A DNA stretch of 64,000 bases from Leishmania martiniquensis (Eukaryota; Euglenozoa; Kinetoplastea; Trypanosomatida; Trypanosomatidae): positions 265,001 to 329,000 of the forward strand of contig NC_090156.1 in NCBI RefSeq assembly GCF_017916325.1. The letters run 5' to 3'. Below, in pieces: positions 19,297 to 30,300 of the stretch. How positions within the stretch are numbered: the stretch's first letter is position 1; every line of letters begins with the position of its first letter. The notes below the pieces were generated by a model, which searched no databases, was not told the origin of the DNA, and saw only the letters and a program-made list of their open reading frames with translations. The translations under genes and the position numbers were made by a program.

Positions 19297-22176
19297 ATGG
19301 AGCCCATGAAGGCAATTTGCAGGCGTGGTAACTACGTGCGCCTCGGTAAGAACGCAGAGGTGATCTACAATGAAGACGACGTCATCGGCCGCGGACAGTT
19401 CGGCATTGTATACCGCGGTCTCGTTCCCGCCTCCGGCACCGTCGTGGCGGTCAAGTTGCTACAGAATGTTCCCGTGGTGTTCACGCCAACCTCGGAGCAT
19501 GCGAGTCCACCCTCGCGCTGCAGCGACCGGCATGAGAGCAAAGGCGGCCACCCCCCTGCAGCGTCTCCCGCAGCGCCGTCTTCCTCCTCCTCTGCACCGC
19601 CAGCCAAGCCAAAGCCTCTGGGCTGCCCATCTGAGCTGGCTATTCTCTACGACGTGCGCGCCGACAACTGCCCAAACATTCTGCACGTTATTTCTACATG
19701 GAACAAGGTGCTGAAGCCCCCGCGCGGCGAGGCTAGCAGTGCATCGGCGGCCACCTCGACACCGCCCCCATCGTTGCCCGCCGCCGGTGAGAGTCGACCC
19801 CCTCGCATCTTCGTCATGGTGACGGAGTACTGCGAGGGCGGCGATCTGCAGCAGTTCATGAAGGCCCGCGGTGGCGCCCTGCCTACTCACGTCGCTCGCT
19901 CCTTCACCTACCAGCTTTGTAACGCTTTACTGACACTGAAGCGGCGCCGCATCGTGCATCGAGATGTCAAGCCCGCAAATCTGCTGCTCACCTCGACCGA
20001 CTGCGAGGTGGCGACGCTGAAGCTAGCAGACTTCGGGATGGCCAAGGCTGCCCCGGCACCGAGTAGCCGGAAGACAGGGACGGCTGGCCGCGAGTCGCAT
20101 AGCGGGATGGATGAGTCGGCGGACGCCTTCTCCCCGCTGTTCTACTCGGAGATGGGGACACCGATGTACATGTCGCCGGAGCGGCTTGCCCTGCAACCGT
20201 ACGGCTACAAAGCAGATGTATACTCGGCCGGCATGGTACTGCTCGAGATGATGCGTGGGTCGTGTGTGCAGGTAAAGTGGGAGTCGCAGCTGCGCTCGGA
20301 GGTGCCACGGACGATCTGGCGGGAGCTACGGCAGTACCCACCAGACAAAGTCCCCGCGTGGCTGGATCTCGTGCAGCGAATGACCGCGGCGGACCCATCC
20401 CAACGTTACTCAGTCGAGGATGTGCTGCGGCACTCCTGGTTTCACGCGAAGGTGGGACCACCACTGCCGCCGCTGACGTTTCCGCTGCCAGAAAGCTCAG
20501 AGAGCGGTGACGCGCAACAGCCGCAGCAGGCTCAGCTGGAGGCGGCTGCAACGTCCGTCGCGGGTGGCGCCGGCGACGGCAGCCGACCGGTCGAAGACGG
20601 AGACAGGAACCCCCTCCCTTCGGCTCGTCGTGAATCACCTGGCGCTGAGGGTGCCGAGGCGGCTCCCGGGCCGTCCCGCCGCCACGACTCCGCTGTGGGT
20701 GACAAATGGACGGGAACACAGGAAACGGCCAAAGTGGCCCCCTTACAGAGGAAACACCACAGATCCCACCCAACGGAGACTTCCAGTTGGACGGTGCTGG
20801 GAGTGTGTGCGGAGGTGGATGCCGTCCACAATGTCGCCAACGGTACCTACACTGCACCACCGAAGCCTACGCTCGGCTCTGGGGGCGGGTCGCCGATCGC
20901 CTCCTCGGTTCCAAGTATGGTGACGGCCGAAGCGTTCTCGCTGCCACCCGGGTGCGGCCCGCACATCATCACCAACGCCGTGCGCGCCTTTGTGGACGCG
21001 GCATACATTTACGTTCTCCAGGACGAGCTGAATGCGGCACGTGGTCTGACGCTGGTGTCATACCTGATGGAGCTCTTGCAGAACGGCTACGCGGCGTACC
21101 TGAAGTGTCTCGAGGACCTCGGCTGCAGCTGGCGCCAAACGGCAGTGATGAGCAGCTGCCGTATTGGCGGACATCGGCTGGTGGTGCGCGAGGTAGGCGT
21201 ACTGTACGGCGTGTGGCGGCAGCTGATGGCACGTCTACACAGCGCACAAGCAGCCTACACGGCCCGGCTTCCATCACGCGTTTTGGACAGCACCGCAGCG
21301 TGGCGACGGCAGCTGCTGGGAGCGTCGGCCATTGGTGGCGATGACCCAGCAACCGGCGACGACGGCGAGGGCGCTCCGGCGGTCGCGGCTTTGGAGGAGG
21401 CGAGGGACGTGGACGTGAGCGACACCTCGATGATGTCGTTGGACGGGGACGCGGTGCCCACCTTACCCAGTGTTACATCGATTTTCAATGCGGCAGCGGA
21501 TGCGGAGGCGGTGGGCGTGAGAGCGTCTCTGTCCGCTGCCCCGCCTGCGCCGCCGCCGGCAGAGCGGGTGCGCACCTCCTTCTGCGCTCGTGCGGAGCAG
21601 CTCATCTTCGAGAAGGCAGTGGAATACGTTCAGTCGGAGGCGCTGTCCATGCTCATGGACTCGGCAACGCTTCAACCGCCGCTTCCCCTTGCCGATGACT
21701 TGGATGCGGCTGACTGCCTAGAGGAGGAGGAGGTGACATTGCAGGCTTACCGCCATCGCGCAACGACATCTCCGCCACCGGCGTTGGAACGCCCCTCCAC
21801 GGGCTTTGACGGTGCCGCCATGCCTCCACACCGCGGTGTGGCGCTGCTGCGTGTGCTCCTGAGGCGAGCGGTGCTAACGATATCTGAGGTCGGCTTGGAG
21901 GCAGAGGCCCCAAGCTTGGCACGCTCATCTCTTCCAGTGCCGTTGCCTCTGCCACCATCTGCAGCTGCCTCACTGCCCTCTTCGACGCCGCCGCCGCCAC
22001 TTCGCTCCTACTCGGCCACGGACACCAGCACCAGCGCCGACTCAGTAGCCAAACTCGTCTTCGTTATTCAGGTGCCCGTATTCGGCACTCTTGACCGGAA
22101 AGACCTTCAGACGGTGGAAACGCTGCTGCATGCCGCGACGCGCGTGTTCAGCAGCGCAGTCTCATGGTCGCGTTAG
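19297..22176 (+). CDS. Serine/threonine protein kinase with interrupted catalytic domain, possibly ULK/ATG1-like
   Basis: A 959-residue protein. Kinase landmarks in order: glycine loop GRGQFG at 31-36, VAVK with Lys53, HRDVKPANLL from His221 (catalytic Asp223), DFG at 245-247, GTPMYMSPER, and a DVYSAGMVLLEMMRG helix; the catalytic domain ends near residue 390 (RHSWFH). A Ser/Pro/Ala-rich insert lies between Lys53 and the C-helix, a second one before the hinge (MVTEYCEGGDL), and a third between DFG and the activation segment. EYCxGGDL and the G(S/T)PMYM(S/A)PE signature recall ULK/ATG1 kinases, but that subfamily is inference. After a disordered linker, residues about 545-640 look helical and could be a partner-binding domain. 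The frame extends 206 codons upstream, but that part is simple-sequence UTR translation, so I start at 19297. Confidence 0.88.
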   Translation: MEPMKAICRRGNYVRLGKNAEVIYNEDDVIGRGQFGIVYRGLVPASGTVVAVKLLQNVPVVFTPTSEHASPPSRCSDRHESKGGHPPAASPAAPSSSSSAPPAKPKPLGCPSELAILYDVRADNCPNILHVISTWNKVLKPPRGEASSASAATSTPPPSLPAAGESRPPRIFVMVTEYCEGGDLQQFMKARGGALPTHVARSFTYQLCNALLTLKRRRIVHRDVKPANLLLTSTDCEVATLKLADFGMAKAAPAPSSRKTGTAGRESHSGMDESADAFSPLFYSEMGTPMYMSPERLALQPYGYKADVYSAGMVLLEMMRGSCVQVKWESQLRSEVPRTIWRELRQYPPDKVPAWLDLVQRMTAADPSQRYSVEDVLRHSWFHAKVGPPLPPLTFPLPESSESGDAQQPQQAQLEAAATSVAGGAGDGSRPVEDGDRNPLPSARRESPGAEGAEAAPGPSRRHDSAVGDKWTGTQETAKVAPLQRKHHRSHPTETSSWTVLGVCAEVDAVHNVANGTYTAPPKPTLGSGGGSPIASSVPSMVTAEAFSLPPGCGPHIITNAVRAFVDAAYIYVLQDELNAARGLTLVSYLMELLQNGYAAYLKCLEDLGCSWRQTAVMSSCRIGGHRLVVREVGVLYGVWRQLMARLHSAQAAYTARLPSRVLDSTAAWRRQLLGASAIGGDDPATGDDGEGAPAVAALEEARDVDVSDTSMMSLDGDAVPTLPSVTSIFNAAADAEAVGVRASLSAAPPAPPPAERVRTSFCARAEQLIFEKAVEYVQSEALSMLMDSATLQPPLPLADDLDAADCLEEEEVTLQAYRHRATTSPPPALERPSTGFDGAAMPPHRGVALLRVLLRRAVLTISEVGLEAEAPSLARSSLPVPLPLPPSAAASLPSSTPPPPLRSYSATDTSTSADSVAKLVFVIQVPVFGTLDRKDLQTVETLLHAATRVFSSAVSWSR

Positions 22177-24679
22177 AGCTCTGATTCGCAGCGAGGGGCA
22201 AGCACGGTGGAGGGCAAGGGCGAGGTCGCAGGGCTTGCCCATCGGCATACCACAGGCTCACCCAGCCTCTCCCTCCTTCATGAATCGTTGCCATGGCTTA
22301 GCTGCTTTCGCCCTGCTTTCCGCCATGGCGACCCAACCGACCCACTGAGTCGTCACCCCTTCGCCGCACTGCCAGCTGCAATTTTTTCTCCTTGTGCTCG
22401 CGTTTCAAAATTCTTTTCAAGACTTTTCTGTGTTCCCCACTCAAACAGCGTCAGGCAATCTGCTGCCAGAGAGTTAGAGCGAGAGAGGAGGGGAGAAGAG
22501 AGGAGCGGGAGGGATGGTCGGTGATGCTCGGACGTCGTTGTGCGTCTCCTCCCCTCATCTCCTCCCTCATCCACCCCCCGTTTCGTCCGTCTTTCCTTCC
22601 ACCTTTCCGACTCGCTCACAGACGATCTATCACCACCGATCCCTCCCTTTCTCCCTTTCCACCACCTCCTTTGCTTTCAAAGGACGCCCACCACTACAGG
22701 CGCGTGCGTGCATGCGCGTGTGTGCGTGCTGCTCGTCATACATTTTCGTTGTTGCTCGCTGCCGAGCAGCCCCCTTCCCCTTCCCCTCTGTCTCGATTTC
22801 ATATGGGGCTCCGCCTCTGCTGTTCCGTCCGCCTTTCACGCAACCGTTTCCGCTTTTCTTTGGTTTCGTTGTCTTATTCATCACCCTCCCCGCTATCAGC
22901 CCCGATCTGAACGTGCGCGCGCGTGTGTGTGTGTGTGTCACACTATTCACCACTCACGGCTTCTGTTACTGCCACCAACCAAGGACACACACACACGCAC
23001 ACGCATCCATACAAATCGCTTTTCCTCTTTGCTCTCTGTCCCTTTCCATTGAATGTGTGCTGTCGTGTGCTCTCTCCGTCTTCGGCACTCTTCTTCCTCC
23101 TCCTCAACGTTGGTCTCTTCGGTGAGACAACCATCGCAAAAGTTTACAGAAGCGAAGGGTGCCCGCACCGCTTTTATATTGGAGCTGATAGAAAAGAGAC
23201 GGCGATGAAGGGAGTTGTGAAGGGACTGAAAAGGGGTTCGAAAGGGTTATGGGAAGCGCAGAGAAAGGGCGGTTGTGTGCATCTCTTTCTCTTTCCGCTT
23301 GTGTGTGCTGGTGTGACCTGCTGCCACGCCACCTAGCACACACGCATGCGACCAAGTGCAGGCCCTTTCCTCCCTACCCCCCTTTTTCCCCTTTGCGCAC
23401 ACGCACGAATACGAAACTGCAGCGACTCGCGCATGTGTGGGAGCCTCTGCGAAGAAAAAAAGAAAGAAGTCGTCTCCTCCATCGAATGGGCGAATAAAGT
23501 TCGTGTTCGGCATGGAGCGCTGCCTGCACTCTTGTACGACTGCTTGCGGATGCCGTCCTTGTGTGCCCCTACCCTAGCCCAGTCTCACACACCCCTCACC
23601 TTCCCCATCACCCCTTCGCTTCCCTTCAGTTCAGTCCCTCTGATTCGTTCTGCTCCTGCTCTTGCCGGATCGCCCATCACGGCTGTCACCTCCCGGCTTC
23701 AGTTATACCCACGCCCTCACAGACACAGACACACACGCGCACACGCTGTTACACAACCCCCACCCCTCCACCGACGAGAGGAGGCGGCCCCGGTTGCTTT
23801 CCTCTTTCTCTCTTGGTGGGCTCGCTGCTCCTTTGTGTGCCTATCGGCGCCCCTGAGAAAGCGAGATGGACAGAAGAAGGCGAGGAGCAGGAGAGCGGAG
23901 AGAACTAATGAGGTTTCCCATGGCGTAACGGCGCTGCGGTCCATCGACGGCACATCAACGCCGCCGCCGCTTCCCCTTCGCTGGCGCATTGTTTTATCGT
24001 GCCGTTTCACAGGATAACTTCCTCTTTTTTTACATTTCGTTGCCTATTCCCTTCATCATCGACCCTCTTTATCCCGCCGTAGGCTGCCCTCCTCACGCGC
24101 GCTGGCGGTGGTGGTGGTGGTGGTGCAACACATATCACCCGCAAACGACCGCCTCACCTCTCTCCCTCCCTCCTCTCACTTTGCAGCCTCTCCCAGCTTC
24201 GTTCCCCGCGTGCCTCCCCTGTGTGCGTGCTTCTCCTCCACTGACGCTCGTGCGCTTCGTCATTTTTGGCACCCCGACTCGTTCCTTTATTCCACATGTC
24301 GCCCTTTCGCGCAGCATCTGCCTCCCCCTCCCCCCTCCGCCTCCTCTCTTCGAGTGCGCTCACTTCATCTCTCTGCCTATCGGCGACTGCGTTTTGACCG
24401 GGACGTATCGACGCATCACGGCCGTTGCGCGACTGTGCGTGGGCATTGCTGCCAGGCCCACGCTTCGCTGACGCGCCTGCGCCTCCCTCTCTCCGCGCTC
24501 CTTGGCCGTCTCTCGAGCATCCGCAGACCACCACGGAGGAATAGGGAGACATCCACGTCGTTCATGCACTTGGTGCCGATTAGCAGCTTGCACCACACCT
24601 GCGTAGACTCCGTCACCTAAGCCACCGAGCACCAGTGCGATGGTGCGGAGCGGACGGAGGCTCGAAGAACGGCCTTTCG

Positions 24680-25870
24680 ATGCGCAACCTCAACAGCGGT
24701 GCTACTGCAGCCACAACCACCTTCACCCCGCTGTCCCCGTACGTCATGGGTACCTTCTCATCCCCCGTCAAACCTATGCTAACACCCGCAACAACGCCGT
24801 CGTACGCGCACTAGTCCCCCTCCCCCTCCCCTGCTGTCCCTTCTGTACGCTGGCAGAGAGACAGGAGTAGCAGCGTCAGCAACCATGCAGGCTGAGTGGA
24901 CCAGGTGCCTCCGGCAAGCCCTTCCCTCCAACGGCTGCCAGAGATGCCTGTGGTCGCCGCCTCCGCGCTTTTGGCGAAGCGCTTCGCTCGCGCATAATCG
25001 AGCAAGCGCGCAGCAGCGGCGGCAGCGCCACACTGACGGCCCCGCGTGTGCCGTCTCTGGGCTTCAGCACCATCTCCAATAATTTCCGCGCGACAGCGAG
25101 CCGCTTGGTGTGGAGTGACTGCGCTGGCGTGAGCAGCGCTCAGGCCTACGGTTTTCGTTTCGGTGCGCTGCTTTCCTCAACCATAGCGGCGGCTTCAGCT
25201 TCGGGCGCGGCTCTACCTTCATTGGCAGCGACGAGGGCGGTGGCCAGAGTGGGAACAACTTTGTCGATTGCCAGCCGGGCGCCAGGATGTTCAAGGAGCA
25301 GCAGCAGCGGCTAGGGATGCGTGACAGCTGCACAAGACACGTCTCTTCTTGCGCGGACTGCAAAAATGCAGGAAACAGCAGGCGAGGGCTGCACTGAGCG
25401 CGTTGACGGAGGCAGCGAAACGGCTGACGCCGTGGTGGCTGCCGGTGCTGCCTTGGCAGCGGCAGAAAGGCGAAGGAGCGATTCTTTCTTTTTTTGGCTT
25501 CCATCGTGCAAATCCACTTAGCACCGCCGCCGCGTACGCGTTCCGAAGCCCCAAGGCTGACCTCTCACTCGCTCTTCTGAGAGGGGGACTACCTTGCGCT
25601 CTGCTGAATGGCGGCCCTTGCCCTCGGGGTCTCGCTGACAGCGAGCGGCCATCACCTGTTGAAGCGCTTCGTGCCTGTGGCTGCCGCGTAGTGCTTCCGC
25701 GTCGCCGTCATCTCCGCTTTTCCTCATCTTTTCCAATGCGCAGAGCCATGCTGTGGGGAGAGGCACCGGTGCACACAGGCCTGCTGGAGCACGTGGCCGG
25801 AGCGGTGGCGCCTACCTTTGTGAGCCACGCACTTCAAAGGGGGGAGGACCATGCCCAGAGGGCCTCTTGT
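24680..25870 (+). pseudogene. Decayed protein-coding gene with several frameshifts and in-frame stops
   Basis: Coding-like sequence moves through all three + frames. Frame of 24680: ATG, then MRNLNSGATAATTTFTPLSP and onward, with stops at 24812, 24893 and 24995. Frame of 24994: ARSSGGSATLTAPRVPSLGF to about 25170. Frame of 25170: FSFGRGSTFIGSDEGGGQSG and MFKEQQQRLGMRDSC with very high GC3, ending at about 25396. Frame of 25321: GEGCTERVDGGSETADAVV to 25518. Frame of 25608: LGVSLTASGHHLLKRF, stop at 25689, with coding-like codons to about 25870. Such GC3-rich, acidic and Gly-containing segments contrast with the surrounding repeats. A former gene of at least 1 kb, probably intact in relatives, is the simplest reading. 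I cannot name its family. Assembly errors could explain single shifts but not this many lesions. Confidence 0.45.
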
Positions 25871-27162
25871 AGCTTTCTTATATGTCTGTGCGCGTGCGCG
25901 CCTTCGCGGGCGTTCGCTTCGGAGGGGATGTGAGTGGGGGCCTGTCTCTGAGACCGCATGCCGCCTATCTGTTGAGGAGGATCATATCGCTGGCTGGCCC
26001 GCCCTTGTCTCGCTGATTCCGCTATGGCTTCTGTTTTTTTCTCTTCGCACTTACGCATGCGCGGCATCGCGAAGGTGTATACGGCGCTCGTGCGTGTGCG
26101 CCTCTACGTGTAGACACGTGCGCACAAGCTTGCCTCCTCCCCGCTTCCCTCGACGGCGTCTCCTGCCCCACTCCCCCCTCTGGCTGCCCTGGAATGGCTG
26201 TGAACCTCTGCCTATGCTTGCGTGCCTGTGTGTGTGTGGTGATGACGCGTTTTGGTGTCAGACAGTTGGGATAGCGAGACTGCCCACCCACCTTTCTGCC
26301 CTCGTCGATGGCAGCGATTCTGCCTCAGCGCGAACTCTCGAGATAAGACGCACAAAGGCCACACGAACGTGTCTGCGTCCGCTTCGAGCGACGGTGGTTC
26401 ACCTGGACGGTCGCCATGAATACGGTGAACAACATGCCACGCATGCATGTATGCGTGCGCGCCCCTGCATGCAAGCTGCTGGGCGATATTGTGGTTGAGT
26501 GAGGCGTGCGGGATGGTTGAAGTCACCTTGCGGCGGACGTGCGTATCTCCCTCTTCCGCTCTCTTCCTCGGCTCCACCATCTCAGCGCCTCACGCATCGC
26601 GAGGCCGAGCCCCTCCCCCCCGCCTCCCTCCATCATGCCAGGTTTTTTTTTTCGGCTTGCCTTCCACATTTCCACATCCCCCCGCTTTGCTCTTGCTCAC
26701 TTCCTCCAATGTGCTCCCTGCGATTTCGTCCCCCATCCCTCCGCTTCTGCTTCGTGGGGTCGAATGCACTTCTGCTCGGCATCACGTGTGATGCCATGCG
26801 CATCCCCCTGAATCATCCGTGTTGGGTCCTCTGTGACGCACGCGCGTGCGCACATGCACGTTTGTCTCTGTATGCGCGCCCGCCTTCACGTGTGAGGGAG
26901 GAGGGTTGCACATATCCCACGCGAAGCAAAACGAAAAGGACCACACAGGAAGCAGAGCATTCACATCCGCCAGTGCCCGATCACCCCACTGCCGCCTCTC
27001 GCATCCGTGAAAGCAGCTTTCCCCTGCTCTCTCTCTCTCTCTCATCCAGGTGTCTCTGTATATATGTGCTCTCTGAGACTGCGCGTTTCGAACTTGTACA
27101 ACCTGTAGTAGTTGGTGCACACAGAGGCGCAAACCTCCACACCTCCACACACACACATCTGA

Positions 27163-27198
27163 CTCCTCTCTCGCGTCCATCCTCTCCGACTACGGAAG
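27163..27198 (+). promoter_or_regulatory. Polypyrimidine tract and spliced-leader acceptor for the giant coiled-coil gene
   Basis: A C/T run at 27163-27189 is followed by AG at 27197-27198. The resulting leader of about 103 nt has no ATG before 27302. An earlier CT repeat with AG at 27048-27049 is an alternative acceptor that would include a 14-codon uORF starting at 27064. Confidence 0.5.
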
Positions 27199-27301
27199 CA
27201 ACATACCTCCCAATCGCATTGTTGCCAATTCCCTTTACGGCCACAACGTTGCTGTGGGTGTCGCCACGTTTCGACGTTGACTCGCACGGTCTCCGGTGTC
27301 C

Positions 27302-30300
27302 ATGCACACGCCACGAACGGGTAGCGGCGCACCATCATTGCAGCGCGTCACGACTACGGCTGGGATGAAGAGCCCCTCATATCGCCATGGCCACGAAACC
27401 GGCGATGGCGGCTTCCCTGGCGGTAACACGTCGCCGTTGTTTCCACCTCTAACGCCAGAGAGAGAGGAGGCGTTGCGAGCAAAGGGCCGTCAGCTACTGG
27501 AGGAGTACCGCTGTGAGGTGGCCGAGAAAGGTTTGCCCTATGCCGCGGAGGAGGTCGCTGCCCTCCAGGAGCGAGGTAGAGAGCTGCTGCGCACTGCACG
27601 GGAGGCTGCTGCTGCGAACGGCGGTCATCATGTACCGGCACCCATGCTGAGCGCAGCGGCTCGAACGGCTGCAGCGACGGCGCACCTTTCTGCCTTGCTT
27701 ACTGGCGCCTCCAGCATGGACATCAACAACGGCGGGAGCGTCGCCGAGCCATCTACTTCAGCATCCCCGCAGCTGCTACACACGGCTACAGCCATGCCGT
27801 CTTCTTCGACAGCCAAACCGTTAGCTACCGCCGAGGGAGAGGGGGTTGGAGCCCCCGAGAAGGTGACTTCGATCGATGCTGCGGCATTACCATCTCCGCC
27901 CTTGCCGTCGCCGATGCAGGACGTGCTCACCGGGGAGCAGAGCCTTCCGCGCTTCGTCCCCGAGCAGCAGGCACCGCTCCTCGAACCGCCACTGCCTGCT
28001 CCTGTCACAGCAGAGCAGTTCCTTCCTCAAGGGCAAGCGGACGCTTCCAGACAGGCCCTATTGGAGCAGTTTAACGAGCACATGTCTCAGTGTGAGCGGG
28101 CCAATCAGGCGTACTGGGCACACGTGAGTAGTGAGCACGAAAAGCAACTATCCGCCTTGCAGCAGGAGTGTGCAGCGTACGCGCACCGTGCGGCTGGGGC
28201 TGAGGCTGCCGCAAAGGCTCAACAGCAGCAATGGGCCCTAGAAGAGGAGGACCGCGCCAACGCCGCTGCTACCCTCCGGCTCGAAGCTATCAGTCTGGCA
28301 GAGGAACTTCAAGTTGCATTCCAGCGCACCGCCGAGGCAGACGCGACGAGAAGCGCTCTACAAGCAACACTGCAGCTGCACAAGAGCCGCCTGAGCGAGC
28401 TGGAGCAGCAGTACTCAATCGCCAATGAAGAGCTCCGCGCGGCCCAGGAGGAAGCCGACGCTGCCCGCCGGCGGATCGCGGAGCTGGAGGCGGCGAACGC
28501 GGAGCTGCGCGCTGCGTGTGAGGGAGCTGCTGCTGCGCCGCTCACCCGCGGAGACGCGAACCCGTTTGCAGACGCTGGCGATGATGGTGAGCTGGATGCT
28601 GCCCGCCGGCGGATCGCGGAGCTGGAGGCGGCGAACGCGGAGCTGCGCGCTGCGTGTGAGGGAGCTGCTGCTGCGCCGCTCACCCGCGGAGACGCGAACC
28701 CGTTTGCAGACGCTGGCGATGATGGCGAGCTGGATGCTGCCCGCCGGCGGATCGCGGAGCTGGAGGCGGCGAACGCGGAGCTGCGCGCTGCGTGTGAGGG
28801 AGCTGCTGCTGCGCCGCTCACCCGCGGAGACGCGAACCCGTTTGCAGACGCTGGCGATGATGGTGAGCTGGATGCTGCCCGCCGGCGGATCGCGGAGCTG
28901 GAGGCGGCGAACGCGGAGCTGGAGGCGGCGAACGCGGAGCTGGAGGCGGCGAACGCGGAGCTGCGCGCTGCGTGTGAGGGAGCTGCTGCTGCGCCGCTCA
29001 CCCGCGGAGACGCGAACCCGTTTGCAGACGCTGGCGATGATGGCGAGCTGGATGCTGCCCGCCGGCGGATCGCGGAGCTGGAGGCGGCGAACGCGGAGCT
29101 GCGCGCTGCGTGTGAGGGAGCTGCTGCTGCGCCGCTCACCCGCGGAGACGCGAACCCGTTTGCAGACGCTGGCGATGATGGTGAGCTGGATGCTGCCCGC
29201 CGGCGGATCGCGGAGCTGGAGGCGGCGAACGCGGAGCTGCGCGCTGCGTGTGAGGGAGCTGCTGCTGCGCCGCTCACCCGCGGAGACGCGAACCCGTTTG
29301 CAGACGCTGGCGATGATGGCGAGCTGGATGCTGCCCGCCGGCGGATCGCGGAGCTGGAGGCGGCGAACGCGGAGCTGCGCGCTGCGTGTGAGGGAGCTGC
29401 TGCTGCGCCGCTCACCCGCGGAGACGCGAACCCGTTTGCAGACGCTGGCGATGATGGCGAGCTGGATGCTGCCCGCCGGCGGATCGCGGAGCTGGAGGCG
29501 GCGAACGCGGAGCTGCGCGCTGCGTGTGAGGGAGCTGCTGCTGCGCCGCTCACCCGCGGAGACGCGAACCCGTTTGCAGACGCTGGCGATGATGGCGAGC
29601 TGGATGCTGCCCGCCGGCGGATCGCGGAGCTGGAGGCGGCGAACGCGGAGCTGCGCGCTGCGTGTGAGGGAGCTGCTGCTGCGCCGCTCACCCGCGGAGA
29701 CGCGAACCCGTTTGCAGACGCTGGCGATGATGGCGAGCTGGATGCTGCCCGCCGGCGGATCGCGGAGCTGGAGGCGGCGAACGCGGAGCTGCGCGCTGCG
29801 TGTGAGGGAGCTGCTGCTGCGCCGCTCACCCGCGGAGACGCGAACCCGTTTGCAGACGCTGGCGATGATGGCGAGCTGGATGCTGCCCGCCGGCGGATCG
29901 CGGAGCTGGAGGCGGCGAACGCGGAGCTGCGCGCTGCGTGTGAGGGAGCTGCTGCTGCGCCGCTCACCCGCGGAGACGCGAACCCGTTTGCAGACGCTGG
30001 CGATGATGGTGAGCTGGATGCTGCCCGCCGGCGGATCGCGGAGCTGGAGGCGGCGAACGCGGAGCTGGAGGCGGCGAACGCGGAGCTGCGCGCTGCGTGT
30101 GAGGGAGCTGCTGCTGCGCCGCTCACCCGCGGAGACGCGAACCCGTTTGCAGACGCTGGCGATGATGGTGAGCTGGATGCTGCCCGCCGGCGGATCGCGG
30201 AGCTGGAGGCGGCGAACGCGGAGCTGCGCGCTGCGTGTGAGGGAGCTGCTGCTGCGCCGCTCACCCGCGGAGACGCGAACCCGTTTGCAGACGCTGGCGA

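Larger units (their letters stand above)
22177..27301 (+). other. Long region between the kinase and the giant coiled-coil gene
   Basis: About 5.1 kb with no intact gene. 22177-24640 and 25940-27160 are mainly C/T-rich and CA/TG-rich simple sequence. 24680-25870 is different: GC3-rich, non-repetitive and apparently a decayed coding region, annotated separately. The leader of the next gene starts near 27198. Confidence 0.65.
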
